Positions 50,754 to 59,149 of a stretch of 64,000 nt of DNA are shown in pieces. The position numbers and the translations under genes were made by a program. The DNA comes from DATBGO01 sp963785765 (lineage in GTDB: Bacteria; Actinomycetota; Actinomycetes; Streptosporangiales; Streptosporangiaceae). Location: NCBI GenBank assembly GCA_963785765.1, contig CAWAWM010000003.1, positions 558,001 to 622,000 of the forward strand. Direction: 5' to 3'. Numbering within the stretch: the stretch's first letter is position 1; the number at the start of each line of letters is the position of its first letter. The notes beneath the pieces are model-generated. The model saw only the letters and a list, made by a program, of their open reading frames with translations. It did no database searches and was not told the origin of the DNA.

Positions 50754-51398
50754 GTGGGACGCATGCGGGGATGGCCGACCACCCTGACAGAGCCCGGCCT
50801 GCTGGACGCGCCCGTGGGGCTGCGACCGGTCAAGGTGAAGGACGCCTCGATCTGGCGGGAGACCAGGCTGCGCAACGCCGCCTGGCTGCGGCCCTGGGAA
50901 CCGACCAACCCCGAAACTCCGCTGTACCGGTCCAGCCTGGGCCCGTACGTGGCGATGGCCCGCACGATGCGCAAGGAGGCCAGGCAGGGGCTGACGCTGC
51001 CGTGGGTGATCACCTACGGGGGCGAGTTCGCCGGGCAGCTGACCGTGGGCAGCATCGTCTGGGGATCGGCACGCTCTGGTCAGGTGGGTTACTGGATCGA
51101 CGAGGCGTATGCCGGGCGGGGCGTGACTCCGACGGCGCTGGCGATGGCGATGGACCATTGTTTCTTCGTCGTGGGGCTGCACCGCGTCGAGGCGACCATC
51201 AGGCCGGAGAATCACGCCAGCCGCCGGGTAGTCGAGAAACTCGGCTTCCGTGATGAAGGGCTGCGCCGCCGGAGCCTGCATATCGACGGTTCCTGGCGCG
51301 ACCATTTGTGTTACGCGCTGACCGCGGAGGATGTGCAGAACGGGCTGCTGCCCCGCTGGCGGAGCACGCTGTCAGCGACCCGTTCCCGGGCCGGCTGA
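50754..51398 (+). CDS. GNAT acetyltransferase, RimJ-like
   Basis: 214 residues: VGLRPVKVKDASIWRETRLRNAAWLRPWEPT, GQLTVGSIVWGSARSGQVGYWIDEAYAGRGVTPTALAMAMDHCFF (acetyl-CoA loop) and NHASRRVVEKLGFRDEGLRRRSLHIDGSWRDHLCYAL, the RimJ/RimL layout of ribosomal-protein N-terminal acetyltransferases. Rv0995 (rimJ) sits in the same place. Starts at GTG 50754 or ATG 50763 are both plausible; no clear ribosome site. Confidence 0.88.
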   Translation: MGRMRGWPTTLTEPGLLDAPVGLRPVKVKDASIWRETRLRNAAWLRPWEPTNPETPLYRSSLGPYVAMARTMRKEARQGLTLPWVITYGGEFAGQLTVGSIVWGSARSGQVGYWIDEAYAGRGVTPTALAMAMDHCFFVVGLHRVEATIRPENHASRRVVEKLGFRDEGLRRRSLHIDGSWRDHLCYALTAEDVQNGLLPRWRSTLSATRSRAG

Positions 51399-51419
51399 GC
51401 CTGGTCAGCTGAACCCGGG

Positions 51420-51800
51420 TCAGCGGTCAGGCGGCGGTCGCAGCCTGACCGCGTAGGCGACGTTGATCGCGACGATGCCGGCCCATACGATGAGCAGTCC
51501 GGCCAGGCCCGCCGGGTGCGAGCCGACCGCGAGCACGATCGCGGTGAGCGGGATGCCCAGCACCATTGACACGATGGCCAGGGCCAAGGCCTTGCCGTGA
51601 TGCTGCCTGGGCGGCTGCTGCGGCCGCCAGTCCCGGCGCCCGTTAGCCAGTCGCGCGTCGACGCGGGCGTCGATCTCTTTCCCGACCTTGTCCAGGAAAG
51701 ACTCGATGACCGCCTCCTGGTAGTCGGGCCCGAGCTCGCGGTGCGTCTCGGCCGCCGCGCGTATCTCGTCGCGCGAAAATGATGAACTGCTCACAAACAC
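51420..51800 (-). CDS. Small two-helix membrane protein with N-terminal cytosolic helix
   Basis: 126 residues. A charged helical N-terminus (FSRDEIRAAAETHRELGPDYQEAVIESFLDKVGKEIDARVDARL) precedes two hydrophobic helices (ALALAIVSMVLGIPLTAIVLAVGS and GLAGLLIVWAGIVAINVAYAV). This plan, with EIRAA...ELGPxYxxAVxESFLxKVxxxIDARVDARL, recurs in Streptomyces and relatives as 'integral membrane protein'. Function unknown. Confidence 0.82.
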   Translation of the reverse strand: MFVSSSSFSRDEIRAAAETHRELGPDYQEAVIESFLDKVGKEIDARVDARLANGRRDWRPQQPPRQHHGKALALAIVSMVLGIPLTAIVLAVGSHPAGLAGLLIVWAGIVAINVAYAVRLRPPPDR

Positions 51801-52014
51801 AAGCTATATCGTCATCAGGCGGGCCGGGGCAGCCCGGATTTCAGCCTCACCAAAGACCACGCCAGATGAGCGATCTCGCGACACACCGGGCCGAATGCTC
51901 GTCAACACGGACCTGGGGCCTTACCGTGCGTGACGTGAGCACGCCCGCGATCACAGCCGGCAGGCAGCGATTCGCCCTGCCCGGCTGGCCCCTGCGTGAT
52001 CCCGGGGTGATCCG

Positions 52015-52887
52015 TTGAGCAGCGCAATTCTCTATCTCGCGATCATCGCGATCTGGGCGTGCGTGCTCGTCCCGCGGTGGATCCACAAGCCGCACCGCGT
52101 GCCGGAAGCCGACGAACTGCCCGGCCTCCAATATGTCGGCACCGCCGGGCAGCCGGATTCCGGTACCCGGCGCACCGCCAGTGCCAGCGGCGACGCGCCG
52201 CCCGCGGCCTGGGCGGCCGCCGGCGCTGTTACCGCCACGGCCTCTGCCGGCCCCGGCGCTGGCGCTGGCGCTGATGCCGGTGCCGGTGCCGGTCGCGATG
52301 CCGGCGTTAGTGCCGGTGCCGGCGCCGATGCTAGCGCGGGCGCCGATGCTGGCCCCGGCACCCGCGAGGCGCGAGGCGGGGCAGCTGACAGCACGGCAGC
52401 TCAGCGCCCAGCCGCTGAGGAGGGCGTCGCCTGGCACCGGGTTACGCAGCGGCGTAGCTATCACAGTGAACATCAGGTGCCTGAGGAGTACCAGGAACAC
52501 CGCACGCCCGGGAGAGCACGCGTCCTGCAGGCGCGCCGCCGGTTGCTGACCATGCTCGTCGCGCTCGCGGCCGTGGCGCTGGCCTGCACGGCCGCGAAGC
52601 TCACCCCGTGGTGGGTCCTGGTGCCACCGGCCGGCATGCTCGGCACCTACGTGCTGGTGCTGCGCGAGGCGGCTCAGGCGGACGCTGAGCAGGCCCGCTG
52701 GCTGGCCCAGGAGCAGGCGGCCCAGGAGCAGGCGGCCCAGACCGAAGCCGCCCGGCTGCGCGTCCATCAGACCCGGGCAGCCACCCAGCCGCAGCCGACC
52801 GCGAAGATCATCGACATCTCGGCCCGGGTCACCGACCAGCTCTACGACCAGTACGCCGACGCTGCCGTCCGGGCCGTCGGCGACTGA
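52015..52887 (+). CDS. SepX/GlpR-like membrane protein
   Basis: 290 residues. An N-terminal transmembrane helix SSAILYLAIIAIWACVLVPRWIHKPHR is joined by a low-complexity Ala/Gly/Asp linker (about residues 60-130) to RARVLQARRRLLTMLVALAAVALACTAAKLTPWWVLVPPAGMLGTYVLVLRE (two helices) and an acidic/Gln-rich tail. Gene order galU-moeA-rimJ-this gene matches M. tuberculosis Rv0993-Rv0996, where Rv0996 corresponds to the actinobacterial division protein SepX/GlpR. TTG start. The linker length varies between species. Confidence 0.75.
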   Translation: MSSAILYLAIIAIWACVLVPRWIHKPHRVPEADELPGLQYVGTAGQPDSGTRRTASASGDAPPAAWAAAGAVTATASAGPGAGAGADAGAGAGRDAGVSAGAGADASAGADAGPGTREARGGAADSTAAQRPAAEEGVAWHRVTQRRSYHSEHQVPEEYQEHRTPGRARVLQARRRLLTMLVALAAVALACTAAKLTPWWVLVPPAGMLGTYVLVLREAAQADAEQARWLAQEQAAQEQAAQTEAARLRVHQTRAATQPQPTAKIIDISARVTDQLYDQYADAAVRAVGD

Positions 52888-54619
52888 GCGCTGGCTCCAC
52901 GAGGCCGATAGATTTGCTACGCTGACTGCCGGTCCTGGGGCTGTAGCGCAGTCCGGTAGCGCACCTCGTTCGCATCGAGGGGGTCAGGGGTTCAAATCCC
53001 CTCAGCTCCACCCGCTGAATTTGGTGTTTCGCCAGGTCAGAAGCTCGTTGAGTGAACCCCATCCCAGTTCCTGGGGTGGGGTCTTCTCCTGTTCTGGGAG
53101 GAATTTGGGAGATCATCTTCTCCCTGTCCCCCGGTTTCGCCAGGTCCCAGCGTGTCACGGACGGTCTCAACTGATCCGCCCCGCCCCTGGTTTGCGGCCG
53201 GGTTTGCGCCCGGATCGGCGCGAGCAGCTCGTCGAGTAGCGGGACCGGCGAGTGCGGGGCGACGGCCGCTCTGGCGCGCAGTGAGTCCTCCCAGCGGGCC
53301 TGGAGGGCGGCCTTGAGGCCGTCCCGCATCCGATCGGAGGCATGGGCATAGAGGCCGCGCATGCCGGGCACCTCGTGGCCGAGCCGCTGCTCGGCGAGGA
53401 TTTCGGGGATGCCATCTTCGGCCATCCAGGTCTTGTGACTGTGCCTGAGGCCGTGGGGTGTCAGGCCGGGCTTGAGCGGGAGCCAGCAAGCGAGCGGGGT
53501 GCCTTCCGGGATGGGTTGAATGCCACGGCCGGTTGGCGGCGTGAAGGCGACGCCCGGATCGGCGGGCGGCCAGGCGGCGACCGGGAGGCCAGGCCAGACC
53601 GTGGCGTCGGTGATGATCAGCCGACTAAGACGGCCCGATGCTGGTTCATGTCGTCCGTCGCAGGCGGGGCGGAACACGCGCCGTGCGTAGTTGCCGCGTC
53701 GGCAGTGCCCGCCGTCGACGCCGAGGAAGACATACTGGCTGCTGCCGCCATGCTGGGCGGCACACGGGCAGCGCTGGTGGGACTGAGCCTCGACCTGGCG
53801 GCTGAGCAAGGCGGCCAGGAACTCGGGCAGGTCGACGGGAAGGCACGGTTCCCAGCGGGGGCTGCGATAGGAGTCGTCCTTGGGCGGCAGCCGATGGAAC
53901 CGGCCGTTGATCTCGCGGAGCTGCCACTCGACGTGGATCTCGGCCTGTCGGACGAAGTCGCGTTCCAGGCCGATGGCCTCGCCCCAGCGGAGCCCGGTGT
54001 AGCCGATCGTCACGATCATGGTGAAGTCGTCGTCCCGGCCCGACAGCAGGGCGGCTCGTTCGGCGATCAGCAGCGCCTGCAACGGCGTGGCCCAGACCCG
54101 CTGCGGAGCACGGTCGAGCCTGCGGCCGGTCCTCCGGCCGCGATTGCGCGGCCGCAGAGCCGGGTTGTACGGAATCGGCGGCGGTTTCGCGGCGGCGGCG
54201 TCACCCAGGATGGTGCACAGCAGGCTGCGCGCGTCCCGGGCAGTGCGCCGGGAGATGCCGGCCCGGGCGGGCAGGCCGTTCTCCCACCTGGTGATCTCCT
54301 CGGTGCTCAGCGAGTTCAGCGAGCTGGCACCCCACATTGGCCGGACGAACCGCCGGATCAGGTACTCGCGGTTGTACTCCGTACTGACGCCAACGTCCTG
54401 CGTGGCTAGCCAGCGGTCTACCCACTCGCTGACCGTGATGTTCCCCGCGTTGGGGTCGGTCCAGCGCCCCTCGCGGATCCTGGCCTCCTGATCGCGTCCC
54501 CATGCCAGGGCTGCGGCCTTGGTCTTGAACCCGGACTCGCTGGCGTCCATGCCACTGGGCAGCCTGTACTTGACGCGCCACGGCATAGGGCCCTTCCCCC
54601 GCTTCTCCGCGTACGCCAA
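52829..54619 (-). CDS. int: Tyrosine recombinase (integrase) of an integrative element
   Basis: An integrase: N-terminal AP2-like/SAM-like segments (MPWRVKYRLPSGMDASESGFKTKAAALAWG, ITVSEWVDRWLATQDVGVSTEY), then the catalytic core with TIGYTGLRWGEAIGLE (Arg), LTPHGLRHSHKTWMAEDG (His-x-x-Arg) and LGHEVPGMRGLYAHASDRM (Tyr). TTG at 54619 has GAGGAG upstream and avoids overlap with xis; the frame is open to ATG 54811. No stop occurs before the attachment site: the frame runs antisense through tRNA-Ala into the sepX-like gene, so the last 60 or so codons are host DNA. Confidence 0.9.
   Translation of the reverse strand: MAYAEKRGKGPMPWRVKYRLPSGMDASESGFKTKAAALAWGRDQEARIREGRWTDPNAGNITVSEWVDRWLATQDVGVSTEYNREYLIRRFVRPMWGASSLNSLSTEEITRWENGLPARAGISRRTARDARSLLCTILGDAAAAKPPPIPYNPALRPRNRGRRTGRRLDRAPQRVWATPLQALLIAERAALLSGRDDDFTMIVTIGYTGLRWGEAIGLERDFVRQAEIHVEWQLREINGRFHRLPPKDDSYRSPRWEPCLPVDLPEFLAALLSRQVEAQSHQRCPCAAQHGGSSQYVFLGVDGGHCRRGNYARRVFRPACDGRHEPASGRLSRLIITDATVWPGLPVAAWPPADPGVAFTPPTGRGIQPIPEGTPLACWLPLKPGLTPHGLRHSHKTWMAEDGIPEILAEQRLGHEVPGMRGLYAHASDRMRDGLKAALQARWEDSLRARAAVAPHSPVPLLDELLAPIRAQTRPQTRGGADQLRPSVTRWDLAKPGDREKMISQIPPRTGEDPTPGTGMGFTQRASDLAKHQIQRVELRGFEPLTPSMRTRCATGLRYSPRTGSQRSKSIGLVEPALSRRRPGRQRRRTGRRAGR
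52937..53010 (+). tRNA. tRNA-Ala (anticodon CGC), attachment site of the element
   Basis: Cloverleaf with acceptor GGGGCTG/CAGCTCC containing the G3.T70 pair that identifies alanine tRNA, D-arm GCGCAGTCCGGTAGCGC, anticodon stem CCTCG/CGAGG with loop TTCGCAT (anticodon CGC) and T-arm GGGGTTCAAATCCCC. CCA not encoded. The int gene begins its tail directly at the 3' end, so the element integrated here and preserved the tRNA. Confidence 0.95.
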
Positions 54620-54659
54620 CGCTCTCTCCTCAGGTGTCGCTGGTGGTGCCGATCGCAGA

Positions 54660-54941
54660 TCACCGCCGACGCGACGGCCAGGTCCGCTCCGTGAGGTACG
54701 TGTCGCCGTCGTTGCCGTTTGGCCGTCGGACAGTTCCGCCGTTTGCTGCACGGTCGCGGACTGTGACGGGCTGTCGCTCGCCCGCCCGCATGATGTCGGC
54801 GATATCGTCATCGCTGAATCGCAGGTGCTTGCCGACGAAAGTGCACGGGATCAAGCGCGCGGAGGCCTTTGTCTTGAGCCAAGACTCCCGGACCTTGAGA
54901 ATCCTTGCCGCCTCAGCAGCCGTATGAAGCTCACCCGTCAT
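54660..54941 (-). CDS. xis: Excisionase-like HTH protein
   Basis: 93 residues. The N-terminal MerR/AlpA-type winged helix (HTAAEAARILKVRESWLKTKASARLIPCTFVGKHLRFSDDDIADIMRAG) is typical of Xis proteins that precede integrase genes in actinomycete elements, helping excision. A basic tail follows. ATG 54941 gives the family start. The int start lies 41 bp beyond its stop. Confidence 0.85.
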   Translation of the reverse strand: MTGELHTAAEAARILKVRESWLKTKASARLIPCTFVGKHLRFSDDDIADIMRAGERQPVTVRDRAANGGTVRRPNGNDGDTYLTERTWPSRRR

Positions 54942-55264
54942 CCGGTATCCCACCTCCGCCAGCGCTGGGACAAACTCACTGACCCACAAGGTCCTGGACG
55001 CTCACCTGGGACGATGCAGGTATGGTCAAGTTATGCCAATAGAGCGCACGTAAGTCAAACGCGATGACCGCGATCATTGGTAGATCACCTGTAACGAATA
55101 GGTCAGCAGGGTTCGCTAAAGTTCGATTGCTTCCGGCTAATGCCGCAGGATCCGCTAGAAAATAATCTGGACCAGACCGCAAACGCGATCCTGATAGTGA
55201 TCCGGAGCGGTTTCCGCGGTGGCCCGAAGCGGTCCACCTTGAGCCGGACCGAGGAGGCCGCGCT
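54942..55264. other. Intergenic region upstream of xis
   Basis: About 320 bp with no gene seen in either strand. It is AT-richer than its surroundings (for example near 55030-55160) and presumably holds the xis-int promoter. No convincing inverted repeat was noticed. Confidence 0.4.
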
Positions 55265-55612
55265 TCATGTGGACTTCTGTAGCAGCCACGCGTTCCAGCT
55301 TCTGGGCGGGCTGGCGGTGAGCATGGCGCCGGGCTGTCGCGCGACGCTGGCCAGCACCCCGGCGAGCCAGCACGCGAAGTCCGGCTCGATGCGGACGGCC
55401 GTGGTGAGTGCGGCGGCGGTCGCGAAGGTGTGCCCGGCCTCATCCGCGGGACGGCCGGGCAGGGCACGGGTCATCGCGGCGGCTTCAGCCATTTCTTCCG
55501 ACAGCCGGTCCAGGATGAGGGCGGCGCCCTCGGCATCGTGCATGTCCACGACGGCCAGCCGTTGATTGACCTCGACCAGATCGTTCAGGGACTGCTGGAG
55601 GGTGTCCTGCAA
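55265..55612 (-). CDS. Small hypothetical element protein
   Basis: 115 residues, helical: MQDTLQQSLNDLVEVNQRLAVVDMHDAEGAALILDRLSEEMAEAAAMTRALPGRPADEAGHTFATAAALTTAV... with a hydrophobic stretch FACWLAGVLASVA. No family recognised. It appears to be in one transcript with the gene at 55644-56069. Typical cargo of integrative elements. Confidence 0.6.
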   Translation of the reverse strand: MQDTLQQSLNDLVEVNQRLAVVDMHDAEGAALILDRLSEEMAEAAAMTRALPGRPADEAGHTFATAAALTTAVRIEPDFACWLAGVLASVARQPGAMLTASPPRSWNAWLLQKST

Positions 55613-55643
55613 GTAGTGGGCGGGGTACCGGGTCTTTCGAATG

Positions 55644-56069
55644 TCATGCCGACGCCCTCGGGCCGGTCCGCGCGTGGCGGTAGGTCACCGGCGGCGAGTT
55701 GGACACCCCGTCGAACAGGTCACGCGCGGCAAACAGCACGACGCCCTCGGAGGGCCCGGCCAGAGCCTGCTGGCAGGCTTGCAGTACGAGCATGGCGCGG
55801 CGGCTGACCATCGCCAGGCACGCCATCTGGTCCTGCGGAGTTCTGGCCGGATCGGGTAACTGCAGCGCGTCCACGATTAGCCTCAATAGGTGCCGGGACG
55901 GGGACAGCGGAAGGAGCTGCGCGTCGGCGAGGGCCGCGTCGGTCGCGGGCTCTCGGCTCGCACTGTGCGCCGCCTCTCGCTCCGCAGCGATCTCCCGGGC
56001 GGTCGCTGCCGCAGTACGCAACTGGCCTACTGCTGCATTGGTGGCGGTGGTCTGGCTTTCCTTGCTCAT
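55644..56069 (-). CDS. Small hypothetical element protein
   Basis: 141 residues: an Ala/Glu/Thr-rich helical N-terminus (QLRTAAATAREIAAEREAAHSAS), LPLSPSRHLLRLIVDALQLPDPARTPQDQMACLAMVSRRAMLVLQACQQAL and a loose tail. No motif of known function. Divergent from the HTH/TPR regulator. Confidence 0.6.
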   Translation of the reverse strand: MSKESQTTATNAAVGQLRTAAATAREIAAEREAAHSASREPATDAALADAQLLPLSPSRHLLRLIVDALQLPDPARTPQDQMACLAMVSRRAMLVLQACQQALAGPSEGVVLFAARDLFDGVSNSPPVTYRHARTGPRASA

Positions 56070-56220
56070 GGGACGATCTAACGCGAGTCCGGGCAGGTGC
56101 GGACAGGGCGTGCAGGAGGGCGGGTGCGTGCACAGGGGGCGTGCACGGCCTGATCGCTAGCGGCCGTCCGCATCGTGTGTGACACTCAGCGCATCGGGAG
56201 TCTATTCCGGGAGGCTGAAG

Positions 56221-57612
56221 TTGGGCCGGACAGCGAGGCCCGTTAACGCGCGACTGGGCGCGCTGCTGGAGGATGCCCGGATATCGCGAAAGGGCTTAGC
56301 CCGCCGAGTCGTGGACCTGGGAACAGCGCGGGGTGGGCGGGGTCTGAGTTACGACCACAGTTCGGTGGCCCGGTGGCTAGCTGGCCAGCAACCGCGCGAG
56401 CCCATTCCAGAATTAATCGCCGAGGTACTGGCAGCCGTATTGCATCGTCCGCTAACCGCAACGGACCTGGGCATGGTTCCGAGCGCCATCCCGGCGGGCA
56501 TCGGGCTGCGACTGTCCGGGGACTGGGCGGAGTGCGTAGCTACCGCCACGACATTATGGAGGGCTGACGTGGAAAGACGGCAGTTCCTCCAGGACTCGGC
56601 CCTGGCGATGGCGGCGTCCTCAGCCGCGGCGCTGCAATGGCTGGTAGGTCCATACGCGGGTCCTCCCTCTGGGCTTGGCGGGAGGAAGATCGGTGCCAGC
56701 GACGTGGCAGCGATGGAGCGGGCGGCGCAGTCATTCCGGGAGCTGGATAACCGGCTCGGTGGCGGCCGAGTGCGCAGTGCGGTCATGCAGTATCTGACTG
56801 ATGAGATAACTCCGGTCCTGGCGCAAGGCCAGTTCAGCGCCGACATCGGCACTCGGCTCGCCGGTGTCGCGGCGGAACTCGCCCAACTGGCCGGCTGGGT
56901 GGCCTACGACACTGGGCTGCACGGGCACGCGGAGCGGTACCTGACGTTGGCGCTGAGCTTCGCCCGTCATGCCGGGGACGACGGGCTGGGCGCGGAGATC
57001 CTGGCCGCCAAGGCTCACCAGGCCGTGTACCTGGGACGTCCGGCTGAGGCCGTGGACCTGGCACGAGCCGCCCAGGTCACCGCGCGCCGGGCCGCGCTTC
57101 CAACGCTGCTGGCCGAGTGTTGCGTGATGGAAGCCCATGGCCACGCCGCCGCGAACAATGCTCGGGCCTGCGCCCGCGCACTGTCGGACGCGGAAACCGC
57201 CTTCGAAAGATCAGCCCGGCACAATGACCCGGGGTGGCTGCGGTACTTCGACGAGGCATATCTGGCCGCGCGGATGGCGCACTGCTTCCGCGATCTGGGT
57301 GAGTCCCGGCATGCCGAGCACTACGCGCGGCGGTCGCTGGACATGGACGGACGGTTCGTCCGTGGGAAGGCGTTCAATCTGTCGCTCCTGGCCACCACCC
57401 TCGCTGACCAAGGCGATATCGAGCAGGCCTGCGCGGTCGGCGCGCAAGCGGTCGACCTGGCAGCCGGGCTCCGATCGGTGCGGAGCGTTCAGTACATCAG
57501 GACCCTGCAGCGGGCCCTGCGCGGCGCGGCTGACGCTCCCGCCGTCCGGGAGCTTACTGACCGGGTGGAGCAGTGCCTGCCCGCAGCATTAGCGCGTGCT
57601 GCACGCCGATGA
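56221..57612 (+). CDS. XRE-like HTH / TPR-domain regulator
   Basis: 463 residues. The N-terminus (NARLGALLEDARISRKGLARRVVDLG...YDHSSVARWLAGQQPREPIPELIAEVLA) is a helix-turn-helix domain with the RW-L-G-Q-P pattern of actinobacterial XRE/TPR regulators. The C-terminal two-thirds are TPR-like helical repeats (HAERYLTLALSFARHAGDDGLGAEILAAKAHQAVYLGRPAEAVDLARAA...). TTG 56221 has GGGAGG 6-7 nt upstream; GTG 56179 also opens the frame. These regulators often lie beside a NUDIX gene, as here. Confidence 0.82.
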   Translation: MGRTARPVNARLGALLEDARISRKGLARRVVDLGTARGGRGLSYDHSSVARWLAGQQPREPIPELIAEVLAAVLHRPLTATDLGMVPSAIPAGIGLRLSGDWAECVATATTLWRADVERRQFLQDSALAMAASSAAALQWLVGPYAGPPSGLGGRKIGASDVAAMERAAQSFRELDNRLGGGRVRSAVMQYLTDEITPVLAQGQFSADIGTRLAGVAAELAQLAGWVAYDTGLHGHAERYLTLALSFARHAGDDGLGAEILAAKAHQAVYLGRPAEAVDLARAAQVTARRAALPTLLAECCVMEAHGHAAANNARACARALSDAETAFERSARHNDPGWLRYFDEAYLAARMAHCFRDLGESRHAEHYARRSLDMDGRFVRGKAFNLSLLATTLADQGDIEQACAVGAQAVDLAAGLRSVRSVQYIRTLQRALRGAADAPAVRELTDRVEQCLPAALARAARR

Positions 57613-58129
57613 CGGTGGCGGCCCCGGCGATCTGCCCGTCAGCGATCATCGCGGCGGCATCATCGAGCCCAACCCAGGCGACCTCGGCCGTCTCATCAGT
57701 CTCAGGCTCCCGTACCAGATCGGCGCCGCGCGCCAGGTAAAGGTCCTGGGGAAAGTCCGCGTTGCCGATCATCGGCTGAAACGACAGCACCAACCGCGCA
57801 GATCTCGGGCGCCAGCCGGTCTCCTCCTCGGCTTCCCGGATCGCGGCAGCCGCGCCGTCCTCGCCGTCGTCGACGTAACCGCCGGGAAGCTCCCACACCC
57901 ACCGGTCAATGATGAACCGGTGACGGCGGAGCAGCAGGATCTTGGCGCCAGGCTCATCCAGGACCGCGATCATGGCGCACCGCCGGAGCCGGAACACGTA
58001 CTGGGTGAACTCGCTGCCATCCGGCAGCTCGACATTCGTCAGGCTGACCCGGATATGCGGGTTCTCGTCCACCAGCCGATCGTTATGGATAATCCAGCGG
58101 CCCCGGCCATCTATGGCATCTCCCGACAC
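57554..58129 (-). CDS. NUDIX hydrolase
   Basis: About 190 residues with the NUDIX box GGYVDDGEDGAAAAIREAEEETGW (G-x5-E-x7-REUxEExGU intact), DRWVWELP and LSFQPMIGNADFPQDLYLA. Hydrolyses a nucleoside diphosphate linked to another moiety. NUDIX proteins occur in actinomycete integrative elements (Pif of pSAM2 limits redundant transfer). The stop overlaps the HTH/TPR gene by 59 bp. GTG 58129 chosen; the frame opens at 58186. Confidence 0.85.
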   Translation of the reverse strand: MSGDAIDGRGRWIIHNDRLVDENPHIRVSLTNVELPDGSEFTQYVFRLRRCAMIAVLDEPGAKILLLRRHRFIIDRWVWELPGGYVDDGEDGAAAAIREAEEETGWRPRSARLVLSFQPMIGNADFPQDLYLARGADLVREPETDETAEVAWVGLDDAAAMIADGQIAGAATVIGVQHALMLRAGTAPPGQ

Positions 58130-58160
58130 AGTCAACGACGCTAGCCGACTGGTCCCCCGA

Positions 58161-58358
58161 CCGGGCCAACGCCGGTGTCCAGGCACCGGCAGCCTGGGCG
58201 GCGTGCCGCTGGGCGATGCGTAGCTCGGCGACGGCCTCCGCTAGTGCAGCGAGCCTGGTGATGAGATCGCTTAACGCAACAGCGCCCGCTGGCCGCCACG
58301 GTCTGCGGCCTTCGGCTGGCAGTTCCGCCGCTGCATTCGACGCGGGGCTGTGTGCGAG
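58161..58358 (-). pseudogene. C-terminal remnant of an element-type gene
   Basis: A short frame reads ALSDLITRLAALAEAVAELRIAQRHAAQAAGAW, resembling the Ala/Leu/Glu-rich C-termini of mobilisation-type or element hypothetical proteins. No start and no upstream continuation in frame. Low confidence; may mark the eroded end of the integrative element. Confidence 0.3.
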
Positions 58359-58446
58359 AATCGCAACAGGGGCGGGGCGCCCGTCGGGTCCTCGGGCCCG
58401 TTGCCTGGCGCGGCTCTCGCGCATGGCCCCGCGGGAGGGAACGTTC

Positions 58447-58923
58447 ATGGCGAACAAGACTGTGGTCCTGGCGATCTTCGCAGATGAGGTATCTGCTGAC
58501 GCGGCGGCCGCCTCTTTGAAGGACTCGGGAGTGGCGCACAAGGATGCCATCGGCGTCCTGGTCCTAGACGACAAGGGCGCGCTCAAGGCGGAGAAGGTCG
58601 GCAAGCGCAGCTGGGGCAAGGGTGCCGGTATCGGCGCCGTCGTGGCGCTGTGCACCCCGGTCGGGCTCGCCGCGGGCCTGATCGGCGGCGGCCTGCTGGG
58701 CGCGCTTCACCACAAGAACCTGGGCCTGGACCAAACCGATCGCGACCGGATCGGCAGCGAGCTGGAAGGCGGCAAAGCGGCTGTCGGCGTGCTGGCTCCC
58801 GTCTCCGAAGCCACGTTCGTGGCCGACAAGCTCGCCGACCTGGGCGGTACCGCAGAGACTCATCCTGTCTCCGACGAAGCTGTCGAGGAAGCCCAGACGG
58901 CCGCCACGACCGACGAGTCCTAG
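58447..58923 (+). CDS. DUF1269-family protein
   Basis: 158 residues: TVVLAIFADEVSADAAAASLKDSGVAHKDAIGVLVLDDKGALKAEKVGKRSWGKGAGIGAVVALCTPVGLAAGLIGGGLLGALHHKNLGL. A ferredoxin-like domain plus a glycine-rich hydrophobic segment, as in DUF1269 stress proteins. GGGAGGG precedes the ATG. Function unknown. Confidence 0.85.
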   Translation: MANKTVVLAIFADEVSADAAAASLKDSGVAHKDAIGVLVLDDKGALKAEKVGKRSWGKGAGIGAVVALCTPVGLAAGLIGGGLLGALHHKNLGLDQTDRDRIGSELEGGKAAVGVLAPVSEATFVADKLADLGGTAETHPVSDEAVEEAQTAATTDES

Positions 58924-58984
58924 CCTGACGGTCCGATGGCGGCTGCCCAGGTGACAACCAGCAAAGGGCGTTGGCCGGTTGCGG

Positions 58985-59128
58985 CCAGTCCCTGAGATCG
59001 CCGCTGAGTTGTTCCTTTCACCGAACACCGTCAGGGCGGAGCTGAAGTCGATGTACCGCAAGCTGAGCGTCACCAGCCGCAGCCAGGCAGTCATCCGATC
59101 CCGAGAACTGGGACTCCTGGAAGGATGA
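58985..59128 (+). pseudogene. C-terminal fragment of a LuxR-family regulator
   Basis: The last 47 codons of a LuxR HTH remain: PEIAAELFLSPNTVRAELKSMYRKLSVTSRSQAVIRSRELGLL, ending in TGA. The sensory part and the start of the HTH are missing. A clear truncated gene. Confidence 0.8.
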
Positions 59129-59149
59129 CAACTGACGTTCATGGAGTGG

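Larger units (their letters stand above)
53003..58360. mobile_element. Reduced actinomycete integrative element (AICE-like)
   Basis: int and xis sit beside tRNA-Ala, followed by two small genes, an HTH/TPR regulator and a NUDIX hydrolase, a combination known from actinomycete integrative elements (pSAM2 encodes a NUDIX protein, Pif). No replication initiator, FtsK-like Tra or relaxase is present and no second copy of the tRNA 3' end was found in the window. The right boundary given is a guess at the last element-like sequence. Probably immobile. Confidence 0.6.

Noticed and set aside
53057..53081. CCCCATCCCAG/CTGGGGTGGGG hairpin followed by T-rich sequence after tRNA-Ala
   Set aside because: Could be the tRNA terminator, but it lies within the integrase frame and I cannot separate the two roles; not listed as a feature.
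58083..58655. 190-codon minus-strand frame across the DUF1269 gene start
   Set aside because: Most of it is antisense to the DUF1269 gene and its ribosome site; only a short inner part looks like a remnant and is listed separately.
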